64,000 nt of DNA from Clostridia bacterium (GTDB lineage Bacteria > Bacillota > Clostridia > Oscillospirales > Acutalibacteraceae). A program made the position numbers and the translations under genes. Below are positions 25,460-34,885 of the stretch, piece by piece. The notes under the pieces are model-generated. The model worked only from the letters and a program-made list of their open reading frames with translations. It ran no database searches and was not told the origin of the DNA. Where the stretch lies: NCBI GenBank assembly GCA_017399065.1, contig JAFQEL010000046.1, forward strand, positions 1-64,000, in the 5' to 3' direction. Position 1 is the first letter of the stretch; the number at the start of each line of letters is the position of its first letter.

Positions 25460-28315
25460 ATGGAAAATAAAGATAAGCTCCAGTGTCATTTTATATCAAA
25501 CACACACTGGGACAGAGAGTGGCGTTTCTCAGCACGCCGCACACAGTATATGCTCGGCTATATGCTCGATATGCTGCTCGACATTCTCGACAGATACCCC
25601 GACTACAGACATTTCCACCTCGACTCACAGACAATGCCTATCCAGGATTATCTTGAGGTATACCCCGAGAAGAAAGAGAAGCTTCAGAAGTACATTAAGG
25701 AAGGCCGTATTGCAGTAGGCCCCTGGTTCTGCCTTCCCGATGAGTTTACAGTAGGCAGTGAGGCTCTCATCCGTAACCTTCTCCTCGGCCACAAGATCGG
25801 TAAGGAGATGGGCGGCATCAGCAAGACAGGCTACTCACCATTCGGCTGGGGTCAGATTTCACAGCTTCCCCAGATTTACTCCGGCTTCGGTATTCACTTT
25901 GCTTCTTTCTACAGAGGTATCAACGAATACAAGGCTCCCAACTCCGAATTTTACTGGGAAAGCCCTGACGGCACACGCATCTACGCTTCCCGTCTGGCAA
26001 AGCGTCCCCGTTACAACATCTGGTACGTTGTACAGCGTCCCGTTTACTTCAACCAGGCTGATGAAAACAACCGTGATATGCTCTGGAACGACAACAACGG
26101 CGTATTCAAGCTGATTGACCGTGACTGGAAGCTCGACTACCAGTACACACATCCCTTCTACGAGTATCACAGCGAAAACGTTCAGGAAAGAGCTGAGCAG
26201 GCTGTCAGAGAGCAGGATAAAGACTGGACAACACAGCACCGCTTCTGGTCTGCAGGTCACGATTCATCCTGCCCCGATGCACGTGAGGTACAGCTTATCA
26301 AGGACCTTGATGCAGCACTTCCCGAGGCAGAGGTTTTCCACAGCACACTTAAAGAGATGGAGCAGGGCATTATCGACAACTTCAAGCCCGACTCACCCGT
26401 ACTCAAGGGCGAAATGCGCGACCCTTATACAAAGGGCAGCGTAAGCGAGCTTTGCGGCTGGATTCTTTCAGCACGTACATACATCAAGCAGGAGAACTTC
26501 GACACAGAGCGCAGACTCATCAACTACGCTGAGCCTATGTCTGTTTTCGCATCACTCTCCGGTGCACCATATCCCCAGAATTTCATCGACCTTTCATACA
26601 ACTACCTTCTTCAGAACCACGGCCACGACAGTATCGGTGCTTGCGGACGTGACGTTGTTTATGAGGACGTTATGTCCCGTTACAGACAGTCACGTGAGCT
26701 TTCAATGTGTGTATTCGAGCGTGCATTTATGGATATTGCAGGCGATATCGACCTCAAGTCATTCGACCGTAATGACGTAGCAGTTGTACTGTTCAACCCC
26801 GCTCCGTTCAAGAGAACAGAGACAGTCAATATGCGTGTCGAAATTCCTGCAGAGTGGAAGGCAGACAGCTTCGAAATTCTTGACACCAACGGCGAAAAGA
26901 TCAAGTATCAGATTCTCACCACAAACAAGGCAAACGCACAGATTATCCAGAACCCCAACGATACAGCTAACGTTCTTCACACAGAGCAGTACCTTATTGC
27001 TGCTGAGGTTAAAGACGTACCTGCAATGGGTTACAAGACACTTAGAGTCCGTCCTCTTTACAACGTACGTGCAACAACCCCCGTTACACTTGTAAAGACA
27101 ACTCAGGTTATGGAGAATGAATACCTCAAGGTTTCCTTCAACCACAACGGTACATTCAACGTTGTTGAGAAAGAGACAGGCAAGGAATTCAACAACCTCG
27201 GCTATTTCAAGGACAGCGGCGAAATCGGCAACCCCTGGCAGCACGTTGCACCCGAAATTGACGAGACATTCACTACTCTCGGCGAGCAGGCAACAGTAAC
27301 TCTCCTTCGTGAGGGCGAATTTGAAACAACATACAAGATTGCAATGCGTTGGGAGCTTCCCGAAAAGAGAGCTTTCGACGAGAAGTCCAGAAGCGAGCAC
27401 AAGCTTCCCGTTGATATCGAGAGCCTTGTAACACTCCGCAAGGGTGCAAAGTTTGTTGAGATTGAAACAACAATCAACAACCGCTGTGAGGACCATTACC
27501 TCCAGGTCGGCTTCCCGACAGGCATCAAGGCAGAGTATGCAGACTCACAGGGTCAGTTTGACGTTGTATCCCGTCCGATTGCAAAGCCCGACTACTCACT
27601 CTACGATGAGCCTCCGATGACAGAGCACCCGATGAACTCCTTCGTCAGCATCACAGACGGCACAAACGGTGCAGCTCTTCTCAACACAGGTCTCAAGGCA
27701 TACGAGGCTGCAGACGATGAGGAAGGCACACTTTACCTTTCCCTCATCCGCGCTTATCCGCTTCGTATCTGCGTTACAAAGGATATGCAGAACTACAGCG
27801 ATTGGGACAAGGGCTCACAGTGCATAGGCAAGAACACATTCCGCTATGCATTTATGCCGCACAAGGGCAACTGGGAAGAAGCAAACGTATGGCAGGAGAG
27901 CGAGCGTTTCAACCTCTACCTCACAATCGGTCAGATTGCTCCCACAGCTCACGGCAAGAATCCGCTTGACCACTCATTCCTTGAGCTCAAGGACGAAAAC
28001 CTCAATGTCAGCGCAATCAAGAGAAGCGAGGACGGCGAAGGCTGGGTAGTACGTCTGTTCAACCCCTCTGACAAGGCTGTTAAGAACGCAATCCGTCTCA
28101 ACGGCGGTATTGCTCCTATCGAAAAGGCACAGTCACCCGTTGAGCGTCAGCAGGCAGAGTTTGAGCTGCCCGCATACTCAGGCAATAAGTGGAAAGAAGT
28201 CAAGATCGTCACTCTCGAAGAGCTTGATGAAGCACCGCTCACTGTTAATGCAAACGGCTTCGTCGAGTTTGAGATCACAGGTAAGAAGATCCTCACAATC
28301 AAATTCATCGGCTAA
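25460..28315 (+). CDS. GH38 family glycosidase (alpha-mannosidase-like), atypical active site
   Basis: 951 residues, cytoplasmic. It starts with the GH38 pattern SNTHWDREW, with His16 and Asp18 as zinc ligands, and has a GHDSS segment for the late histidine and a beta-rich C-terminal half. At the place of the nucleophile and third zinc ligand (D in the xDxFG motif of the gene at 16701) it reads GYSPFGWGQ, with Ser126 instead of Asp. It may therefore be inactive, use another residue, or be a divergent subgroup. It is translated from AGGAGG right after the HAD gene. Codon use is strongly biased, which suggests high expression. Confidence 0.8.
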   Translation: MENKDKLQCHFISNTHWDREWRFSARRTQYMLGYMLDMLLDILDRYPDYRHFHLDSQTMPIQDYLEVYPEKKEKLQKYIKEGRIAVGPWFCLPDEFTVGSEALIRNLLLGHKIGKEMGGISKTGYSPFGWGQISQLPQIYSGFGIHFASFYRGINEYKAPNSEFYWESPDGTRIYASRLAKRPRYNIWYVVQRPVYFNQADENNRDMLWNDNNGVFKLIDRDWKLDYQYTHPFYEYHSENVQERAEQAVREQDKDWTTQHRFWSAGHDSSCPDAREVQLIKDLDAALPEAEVFHSTLKEMEQGIIDNFKPDSPVLKGEMRDPYTKGSVSELCGWILSARTYIKQENFDTERRLINYAEPMSVFASLSGAPYPQNFIDLSYNYLLQNHGHDSIGACGRDVVYEDVMSRYRQSRELSMCVFERAFMDIAGDIDLKSFDRNDVAVVLFNPAPFKRTETVNMRVEIPAEWKADSFEILDTNGEKIKYQILTTNKANAQIIQNPNDTANVLHTEQYLIAAEVKDVPAMGYKTLRVRPLYNVRATTPVTLVKTTQVMENEYLKVSFNHNGTFNVVEKETGKEFNNLGYFKDSGEIGNPWQHVAPEIDETFTTLGEQATVTLLREGEFETTYKIAMRWELPEKRAFDEKSRSEHKLPVDIESLVTLRKGAKFVEIETTINNRCEDHYLQVGFPTGIKAEYADSQGQFDVVSRPIAKPDYSLYDEPPMTEHPMNSFVSITDGTNGAALLNTGLKAYEAADDEEGTLYLSLIRAYPLRICVTKDMQNYSDWDKGSQCIGKNTFRYAFMPHKGNWEEANVWQESERFNLYLTIGQIAPTAHGKNPLDHSFLELKDENLNVSAIKRSEDGEGWVVRLFNPSDKAVKNAIRLNGGIAPIEKAQSPVERQQAEFELPAYSGNKWKEVKIVTLEELDEAPLTVNANGFVEFEITGKKILTIKFIG

Positions 28316-28330
28316 GATTTCACAAGAAAT

Positions 28331-28372
28331 GCCCCGTACTTCCGTTGAAGAAGTACGGGGCTGTTTTGATTT
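28331..28372 (+). terminator. terminator of the HAD-GH38 operon
   Basis: GCCCCGTACTT pairs with AAGTACGGGGC, followed by TGTTTTGATTTTT. Confidence 0.85.
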
Positions 28373-28376
28373 TTGC

Positions 28377-28465
28377 GGGCGACCACAGGTCGCCCCTACG
28401 GCATAATTGAAAATTGATATAACAATAAAAAGCGGGCGGCTGATAGCCGCCCCTACATAGTCGCC
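28377..28465. repeat. dispersed GGGCG-type hairpin repeats with CTAC tail
   Basis: Two related palindromes, GGGCGACC-ACA-GGTCGCCC-CTAC (28377-28399) and GGGCGGCT-GAT-AGCCGCCC-CTAC (28434-28456), and a truncated third (TCGCCCTAC near 28461). The arms differ but GGGCG, CGCCC and the CTAC tail are kept. Similar hairpins are scattered through genomes of related gut Clostridia. They lie in the convergent gap between the GH38 and GH5 genes. Confidence 0.75.
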
Positions 28466-28476
28466 CTACAACAATG

Positions 28477-29739
28477 TCAGATAAACTCTTTTACATCTCG
28501 GTCATAATGTCCGCTGTCTTGGAAGCCGTTTTCGGTGCGGATACATTCGCCCCACTTACGGGCGATTTCTTCGTAGGAATCGTTATCAACGTTTACTCGC
28601 TCAAAGCCGTCCTTACTGCCGCGCAGACACCAATCCGAGCTCCACATTCCGTGACCCGTAGCCTTATAAGTCCAGAGGAACCAGCTGTAGTTTGCTTTGT
28701 CGAGAGTTTTGAAGCAATTGTCCCACGTTGTTTTCTGATGCGGATAAAACTCACCCATCATCATAGGCACATCACAATAGATAAACTTCGTAAACCAGGC
28801 AAAGAGGTTGAAAATGAAGTTTGAGTTGTTATAGAAATGCACCTGATAGACTACGTTTTCCCAGCCCTTTGTCCAAGCAAGAGGCAGAGCGATTGCAGTC
28901 CAGATAGCCTCCATTGTGATGATGTGCTCACTGTCTACAGCACGTACTGTATCGTAAAGGCGGGTATAAATCATCTCGTTGTTTTTTCTGCGTTCAAACT
29001 CGGTTGCTTCAACGTCGCACATCGGCTCGTTGAGCAGGTCGTACATCGCAACAGCAGGCTCATCCCTGAAGCGTGTTGCAATCTCTGTCCACAGCTCATC
29101 TGTCAGCTCACGGTAACGCTCACCCTGCTCGGTATCGGCATAAAGACCGACGGAGTCTGCTTTGCCGTTGTGCGGTGCATCACTCTGATAGCCGACTGCT
29201 CCGTGCATATCGAGCACGACGTAAATCTCACGCTCGGCACACTCGCTTACAACCCACTCAAGGCGTGAAAAATCCCACTCGCCGTTTTCGTCGAGAATCT
29301 TTCTGCCGTTGTCATCGTAATAGAAATTTCTGTACCAGAAGGGTACACGCACGCAGTTGAAGCCCATCTCCTTAATCAGGTCAAGGTCATACTCGGTAAT
29401 CCAGTTATCCATATAGGTATTGAAAAGCTCGTAGGCTTTCGCCTCACCGAAACGGTCTGTCAGCTTCTCAAGTACGGTATAGTGGTCGAGGTCGTCCTCA
29501 TAGGGGCAGAGCCAGCCCTCGAAAATCATCCACGCACCGAGGTTGACACCCTTAAGCCTTACCTTTTCGCCCTTGCGGTTTACGATATCCTGACCCTTGG
29601 TGGTGAGAAAATCGTCTGCGGTGAAGCCGGCAGTTGTTTCATCAGCCGTTTCGCCTGCAGCGAAAGCAGGACAGCACAGTGAGAAAACGGTTGCGGCAAT
29701 AAGAACAAACGATATAAAGCCTTTGAATGATTTTTTCAT
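28477..29739 (-). CDS. secreted glycoside hydrolase family 5 (cellulase-like)
   Basis: 420 residues with a signal peptide (FISFVLIAATVFSLCCPAFAA). The GH5 barrel is clear: VRLKGVNLGAWMIFEGW, GFNCVRVPFWYRNF, the acid/base glutamate in MYDLLNEPM, and the nucleophile glutamate in MMMGEFYP. Aromatic residues WFLWTYKATGHGMWSSDW line the cleft. The enzyme should cleave beta-linked polysaccharides or oligosaccharides outside the cell. It is the last gene of a minus-strand run with an acyltransferase and a lipoprotein (18- and 15-nt gaps). No carbohydrate-binding module or dockerin is present. Confidence 0.9.
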   Translation of the reverse strand: MKKSFKGFISFVLIAATVFSLCCPAFAAGETADETTAGFTADDFLTTKGQDIVNRKGEKVRLKGVNLGAWMIFEGWLCPYEDDLDHYTVLEKLTDRFGEAKAYELFNTYMDNWITEYDLDLIKEMGFNCVRVPFWYRNFYYDDNGRKILDENGEWDFSRLEWVVSECAEREIYVVLDMHGAVGYQSDAPHNGKADSVGLYADTEQGERYRELTDELWTEIATRFRDEPAVAMYDLLNEPMCDVEATEFERRKNNEMIYTRLYDTVRAVDSEHIITMEAIWTAIALPLAWTKGWENVVYQVHFYNNSNFIFNLFAWFTKFIYCDVPMMMGEFYPHQKTTWDNCFKTLDKANYSWFLWTYKATGHGMWSSDWCLRGSKDGFERVNVDNDSYEEIARKWGECIRTENGFQDSGHYDRDVKEFI

Positions 29740-29757
29740 AAAAATATCTCCTTTCGG

Positions 29758-30870
29758 TCAAAACAGTTTTTTGAGAAAAGAAAACGCTCTTATTTTTTCG
29801 AGTCTTACAAACAGCAAAGACACAGCCACACTGATTACAAATACGGTAATGCCTTTGACAAAAGGCTGTGATAAAGCGTTATAAAAATCAGGGAAAAACC
29901 TCAGCACAATAATTATTGCAGGGTGTATAAGATAAACCCGGGTCGAAAGCTTTCTTACGGTTTTGCCGTGAGGTATATTCACTCCGGCAAACGAATTAAC
30001 AAAACAGAAAATAAAAATAACCAACGGGATGTGTGAGAGTTGTAATGCTCCGTAGGTTGCAGACTCCCATGACCAGTTGCGGTCTATAAGAGTCAACTCG
30101 GTAAAAGCCGCAACAGCTGAAACCGCAATACCTGCCGCACAGACCGTACGTTTTAGTTTAATTTTTTTACATGCAAATACCGCGCCGAGGGCTACGTAGA
30201 TAAAACCGAAAAACAAACCGCATCTCGGTGAGCCGATAAATCTGCTGTAATTCTCATACAAAAAGCTGAGCAAAGAATCAGACTCGACAACAGGTCGGAT
30301 AACAAAATAATAAGGGAACAGAAACAGACCTGCGACAAAAAGAATTGCCGAAACAGCCAGCGTGGCTGACATACTCAGAAATTTTCTGCAAAGCCATACA
30401 AGAAATACGCCGGTAAAAAGCGAAGAGAGGTACCACAGATGCAGGTAACTGTCGCCGCGTACAAGAGTATATTCCAGATAAATAATTATATCTTTTATCT
30501 TTATGCCGCCCTTGCACCACTCGTACACCTGGTAAACAAGGTAAAAAAGGCTCCAAATGACGTACATTCTGAAAATGCGGCGTGCGTAAGCAAGCACCTT
30601 TTTTTCAGACTCTTTATCGAGCTTTTTATCATACGGTATTTTGCTGAAAAGATAATATCCTGCAGTAAAGAAGAATAACGGTACGGCAATACGGAATAAG
30701 CCTTGCATCAGGTGCAGGTCTGCAACGTTGCTGCCGGTATTCACTCCTGTATGAATACATACTACGAAAAAAGAGAGCACAAGCTTTACAATATCGAGTA
30801 CACCGTTTTCGCTGTTCTTTTCAGATAAAGTGTTGCCCGGTGCAATAGTTGCGGACACCAAAGAATTCAT
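29758..30870 (-). CDS. acyltransferase 3 family membrane protein
   Basis: 370 residues with about ten membrane segments. It opens with LDIVKLVLSFFVVCIHTGVN, the conserved histidine-bearing first helix of the OafA/acyltransferase-3 family, then FRIAVPLFFFTAGYYLFSK. Such proteins acetylate or acylate surface polysaccharides or exported glycans. Good AGGAG site before the ATG. It is the middle gene of the lipoprotein-acyltransferase-GH5 run, consistent with a cell-surface role. Confidence 0.85.
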   Translation of the reverse strand: MNSLVSATIAPGNTLSEKNSENGVLDIVKLVLSFFVVCIHTGVNTGSNVADLHLMQGLFRIAVPLFFFTAGYYLFSKIPYDKKLDKESEKKVLAYARRIFRMYVIWSLFYLVYQVYEWCKGGIKIKDIIIYLEYTLVRGDSYLHLWYLSSLFTGVFLVWLCRKFLSMSATLAVSAILFVAGLFLFPYYFVIRPVVESDSLLSFLYENYSRFIGSPRCGLFFGFIYVALGAVFACKKIKLKRTVCAAGIAVSAVAAFTELTLIDRNWSWESATYGALQLSHIPLVIFIFCFVNSFAGVNIPHGKTVRKLSTRVYLIHPAIIIVLRFFPDFYNALSQPFVKGITVFVISVAVSLLFVRLEKIRAFSFLKKLF

Positions 30871-30885
30871 AGCTAAATCTCCTTT

Positions 30886-31737
30886 TTATTTTTTGAATCC
30901 TCCGTTTACGGTGAGTACGTTATTCATTACGATTTTTGTGGATTCGACGGTTTTATTGCCGACCTTATACTGATTGAGATTGATTGCCACGGTATAGCTC
31001 CAGGTGCCGTTTACGATTTTTCCGTTACTGTCGATAACCACTTTTACGGTGGGGTTGGTGTAATCGATATAAGTATGCTCGTCTGAAATTTCAAGCGGAA
31101 TGCCGAGGTCGGTAATTTGGTCGGTAACATAGCCTATATCGCCGACTGCCGTTATTGCGTGGCCGACGGAGCCGCTGAATTCGCTGTCACGCGGGCCTCC
31201 CCTCTGTTCGTGCAGAGTAAACTCAATTACGGTTTTGTCATCGACAGTGTAAGTTTTTGCGGTTTTTACATCGGCTTCGGTAAGGTTTTGAAAGCCGCCC
31301 GTGATTCCGTCAACCTCTTTTGAATTATTTGAGAGCAATTTGCCTATTATAGGCATAACGAAGTCAATAACATTTGCATACTGACCGTTGTTGATTGAAA
31401 AATCAACCAGAGATATTGCACGGTAGGTTCTGGCATTCTTATGAGACTTTTCGGCAGCTGCCTTATACGTTGCAACAATTTCTGCCTTTGATATTTCCGT
31501 AGGCTGAGCGGCGGTTGTTTCGGCAACAGTTTCGTTAAGCTCAGCAGAAGTGGCTTCAACCGTAGTATCTTCGGGAGCGGTTGCAATTTCGGTGACCGCC
31601 GGTGCGGTGCTTTCTTCGGGCGTGTATAAGGTTGTTGCTTCGGAGGCGGTTTCAGGTGCAGTCCGGTTACCGCAGGCCGCACAGGACAAAACCAATGCCG
31701 CAGTAAGAGCGGCGGCAAGTATTCTTTTAAAATGCAT
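30886..31737 (-). CDS. secreted lipoprotein with Thr-rich linker (paralogue of 23423-24271)
   Basis: 283 residues. Signal peptide with lipobox (LVLSCAACGNR), a Thr/Glu/Pro-rich linker to about residue 85, then a domain starting ISKAEIVATYKAAAEKSHKNARTYR. Shared plan and similar motifs with the other lipoprotein (AEIVA start, positions of LTEADVKTAK.. and a final strand pattern) indicate a small family in this genome. Function unknown. First gene of the minus-strand run with acyltransferase and GH5. Confidence 0.75.
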   Translation of the reverse strand: MHFKRILAAALTAALVLSCAACGNRTAPETASEATTLYTPEESTAPAVTEIATAPEDTTVEATSAELNETVAETTAAQPTEISKAEIVATYKAAAEKSHKNARTYRAISLVDFSINNGQYANVIDFVMPIIGKLLSNNSKEVDGITGGFQNLTEADVKTAKTYTVDDKTVIEFTLHEQRGGPRDSEFSGSVGHAITAVGDIGYVTDQITDLGIPLEISDEHTYIDYTNPTVKVVIDSNGKIVNGTWSYTVAINLNQYKVGNKTVESTKIVMNNVLTVNGGFKK

Positions 31738-31948
31738 TATAAAGCCCCCTTTTATATAACACAGTTTACCAAATCAACTGCCTGATGTAAAGATAATTGA
31801 GGAAATAAACAAAATATCGGAAATATGAATGCGGATTTTCTATGATATTACAGCTAAAAAGCAGCCTTACCGTTATTGCATTTTACCGCGGTGTGTGCTA
31901 TTTTATATAAGTACAAATGTAACTATAAATAGAAAAGGAGAACGCTTT

Positions 31949-32557
31949 ATGGAAATACAACTTCAGGAGCTTATTGACCAGATCAAAAAAGACGGTGTTC
32001 AGGCAGCTGAAGCTCAGGCAGAGGCTATATTGACTGCCGCAAAGACTGAGGCAGAGAAGATTATTGCCGACGCAAAAGCTGAGGCGGAAAAAACGGTTGC
32101 CGATGCCAAGGCTGAAAACGAGCGTACCGTAAAATCTGCTGAGGATGCTATCCGCCAGGCGGGCCGCAACCTGCTCATCTCCTTCAGAGAAAGTGTTGCA
32201 AAGGAGCTGAAGGCAATAGCAGGCGAGAGCGTAAAGGCTGTATATTCTTCAGAGGCTTTTGCGGCACTTATCGTAAAAGCTGTTGAATGCTGGACGGCAA
32301 AGCCCGATGCCGAGGATATATCGGTGATTCTCAATGCAAATGACCTTGCGGCTCTTGAGCAGACTCTGCTTGCTGCTCTTAAAGAGAAGATGCTCAACGG
32401 CGTTACTCTCAAAGCAAACGATAATTTTGACGGCGGCTTCCGCATTGCCGTTAAGGACGGTGCGGCTTATTACGATTACTCTGCCGAGGCTGTTACGGAT
32501 ATGCTTTCGACCTATCTCAGCCCCAGAGTTACCGCACTGCTGAAAGAGGCGGAATAA
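31949..32557 (+). CDS. V-type ATPase subunit E
   Basis: Peripheral-stalk subunit of the V/A-type ATPase. From ATG 31949 (AAAAGGAG site) it has 202 residues; an upstream start is not supported. The first half is a long alanine- and lysine-rich helix (AEAQAEAILTAAKTEAEKIIADAKAEAEKTVADAK) typical of subunit E, and the C-terminal half is a globular domain. First gene of the seven-gene ATPase operon; three bases separate it from the next gene. Confidence 0.9.
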   Translation: MEIQLQELIDQIKKDGVQAAEAQAEAILTAAKTEAEKIIADAKAEAEKTVADAKAENERTVKSAEDAIRQAGRNLLISFRESVAKELKAIAGESVKAVYSSEAFAALIVKAVECWTAKPDAEDISVILNANDLAALEQTLLAALKEKMLNGVTLKANDNFDGGFRIAVKDGAAYYDYSAEAVTDMLSTYLSPRVTALLKEAE

Positions 32558-32559
32558 CT

Positions 32560-33117
32560 ATGGCTGAATATTATCTTGTATCTCAGTTGCCGTCGCTTGA
32601 CGGAATAGGCGAGAATATGCCTCTGCCAATTACCGAAGAGCGTTTTACTGAGCTTTGCAGCCGTTTTCTCAGCAAAAAGGCACGCGATGTGCTTGATTCG
32701 CTTACTCTTACTCCCTCGAGGATACCCGAAAAAACAGGCTCGGCTCTGGTGGAAAAGTGGAATGAGGGTGAGCGCAATCTTCGACTTGTGCTTGCAAAGC
32801 TGCGTGCAGAGAAAACGGACAAACAGTTTAATATCGAAAACAAATCCTTGCCTGTAGAGCTGATTCAGACCGCACGTGCGGCTGTTGATGCCGAAAGCCC
32901 TCTTGAAGCAGAGAAGCTTCTTAACCGTTACAGACTGGATTTTCTCGAAAAGCTCAGACCTATGGATACTTTTTCGCAGGAATTTGTTTTCTATTACGGA
33001 TTGAAATTAAAGCTGATTTTAAGAATCAGACAGTTTGATACAGCGAGCGGTGAAGCCGCTTACAGAAGTATTTACGACTCCATTATTAACTCGGACAGAT
33101 CGGAGGTTACACAATGA
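32560..33117 (+). CDS. DUF2764 protein, V-ATPase operon component (subunit C-like position)
   Basis: 185 residues, beginning MAEYYLVSQLPSLDGIGENMPLPITEERFTELC, which I recognise as DUF2764. This family is found between the E and A genes in V-type ATPase operons of spirochaetes, Bacteroidetes and some Clostridia. It probably stands in for subunit C, which links rotor and membrane part. The stop overlaps the subunit A start (ATGA), showing translational coupling. Confidence 0.8.
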   Translation: MAEYYLVSQLPSLDGIGENMPLPITEERFTELCSRFLSKKARDVLDSLTLTPSRIPEKTGSALVEKWNEGERNLRLVLAKLRAEKTDKQFNIENKSLPVELIQTARAAVDAESPLEAEKLLNRYRLDFLEKLRPMDTFSQEFVFYYGLKLKLILRIRQFDTASGEAAYRSIYDSIINSDRSEVTQ

Positions 33118-34883
33118 CCGATACAAAAGGTAAGGTTGTAAGCGTAAACGGTAACCTTGTTTCCGTCAGGTTTGACGGCAACGTTTCAATGAATGAGCTT
33201 TGCTATGTCATAGTTGACGGAACAAAGCTCAAGAGTGAGGTTATACGTATACGCGGTGATATAGCACAGATTCAGGTTTACGAAATGACAGGCGGTATCA
33301 AGTGCGGCGACGATGTCGAATTTGACGGCGATATGCTTTCCGCACAGCTTGGTCCCGGTCTGCTCGGACAGATTTATGACGGACTTCAGAATCCGCTTCC
33401 CGTATTGGCTGAGCAGGCAGGCTGGTTCCTTCAGCGAGGTGTCTACGCGGAAGGTCTTGACTCCGAAAAGAAGTGGGAGTTCACACCCACGGCAAAGGCC
33501 GGCGACACTCTGCGTGCAGGCGAATATATAGGCACAGTACCCGAAGGCCCCTTTACTCATAAGATTTTTGTTCCCTTCTATCTGCTCGGCACATATAAGC
33601 TCAAGTCAATAGCAGATAAGGGCGAATATACAGTCAACGAAACAGTTGCTGTTATAACAGACGAGCGTGGCCGTGAAATCAATGTTTCAATGTCATTCAA
33701 GTGGCCCGTAAAGCGTGCAGTCAACTGCTACAGCGAAAGACTTGCACCCGTTGAAACAATGGAAACAAAGGTACGCCTTATAGACTCTCTTTTCCCCGTA
33801 GCAAAGGGCGGCACATACTGCATACCCGGTCCTTTCGGTGCAGGTAAAACAGTTTTACAGCACACAACATCCAAATATGCCGATGTTGATATTGTTATTA
33901 TCGCCGCCTGCGGTGAGCGTGCGGGTGAGGTCGTCGAAACGCTGACCGAATTTCCCGAGCTTACCGACCCGAAAACAGGCCGCTCACTTATGGAGCGTAC
34001 CATCATTATCTGCAATACCTCTTCGATGCCTGTTGCATCCCGTGAGGCTTCGGTTTACACCTCGGTTACTCTTGCCGAGTATTACCGTCAGATGGGTCTT
34101 AACGTTCTTCTTCTTGCCGACTCTACTTCACGTTGGGCACAGGCTCTGCGTGAAATGTCAGGCAGACTCGAGGAAATCCCCGGCGAAGAAGCATTCCCCG
34201 CATATCTCGAATCTTATATTGCGGCTTTCTATGAGCGTGCAGGCTATGTCCGCTTGCCCGACGGCACTACAGGTTCCGTTACAATCGGCGGTACCGTTTC
34301 GCCCGCAGGCGGTAACTTTGAAGAGCCCGTTACTCAGGCTACACTCAAGGTTGTCGGTGCTTTCCACGGTCTTTCCCGTGAGCGTTCGGATGCAAGAAAG
34401 TATCCTGCAATCGACCCGCTTATTTCGTGGTCAAAATATAAATGTGTTATCGACCCTGCAAAGTCGGCTTTCTTCAAGAGTATGATTTTCCACGGCAGTG
34501 AAATCGACTCAATGATGAAGGTTGTCGGTGAAGAGGGTACAAGCCTTGAGGACTATATCGTATATCTTAAGTCCGAGGTGCTTGATTCGGTCTATCTTCA
34601 GCAGAACTCTTTTGACCCGGTTGAATCAAACTGCGGCACGGTTCGTCAGCGCTATGTTACCGATAAGCTTGTTTATGTTCTCGGCAGCGATTATGCGCTT
34701 GACAATAAAGACGATGCACGTGATTTCTTCAACCGTATCCGTCAGAGATTTATTGACTGGAACTATACAGAATTTGAAAGCAATGCATTTAAAAATGCAG
34801 AGGGTGAAATCGATGCTCTTTATAACGAGGGCAAAGGTAAAACAACCCGTGAGGCAGAGCTTTTGTTAAAGGGTGGTGAGTGA
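33114..34883 (+). CDS. atpA: V-type ATPase catalytic subunit A
   Basis: 589 residues, normal length for the catalytic V/A ATPase subunit. Walker A is GPFGAGKTV; the non-homologous insert and the [47 protein letters not shown] region with Walker B aspartate are clear. It couples ATP hydrolysis or synthesis to ion movement. Overlaps the gene before it by four bases, and its TGA stop ends two bases before the start of subunit B. Confidence 0.97.
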   Translation: MTDTKGKVVSVNGNLVSVRFDGNVSMNELCYVIVDGTKLKSEVIRIRGDIAQIQVYEMTGGIKCGDDVEFDGDMLSAQLGPGLLGQIYDGLQNPLPVLAEQAGWFLQRGVYAEGLDSEKKWEFTPTAKAGDTLRAGEYIGTVPEGPFTHKIFVPFYLLGTYKLKSIADKGEYTVNETVAVITDERGREINVSMSFKWPVKRAVNCYSERLAPVETMETKVRLIDSLFPVAKGGTYCIPGPFGAGKTVLQHTTSKYADVDIVIIAACGERAGEVVETLTEFPELTDPKTGRSLMERTIIICNTSSMPVASREASVYTSVTLAEYYRQMGLNVLLLADSTSRWAQALREMSGRLEEIPGEEAFPAYLESYIAAFYERAGYVRLPDGTTGSVTIGGTVSPAGGNFEEPVTQATLKVVGAFHGLSRERSDARKYPAIDPLISWSKYKCVIDPAKSAFFKSMIFHGSEIDSMMKVVGEEGTSLEDYIVYLKSEVLDSVYLQQNSFDPVESNCGTVRQRYVTDKLVYVLGSDYALDNKDDARDFFNRIRQRFIDWNYTEFESNAFKNAEGEIDALYNEGKGKTTREAELLLKGGE

Positions 34884-34885
34884 GA

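Noticed and set aside
26759..27496. Long minus-strand frame inside the second GH38 gene
   Set aside because: Shadow of the strongly biased codon use of the plus-strand gene; no ribosome site or domain.
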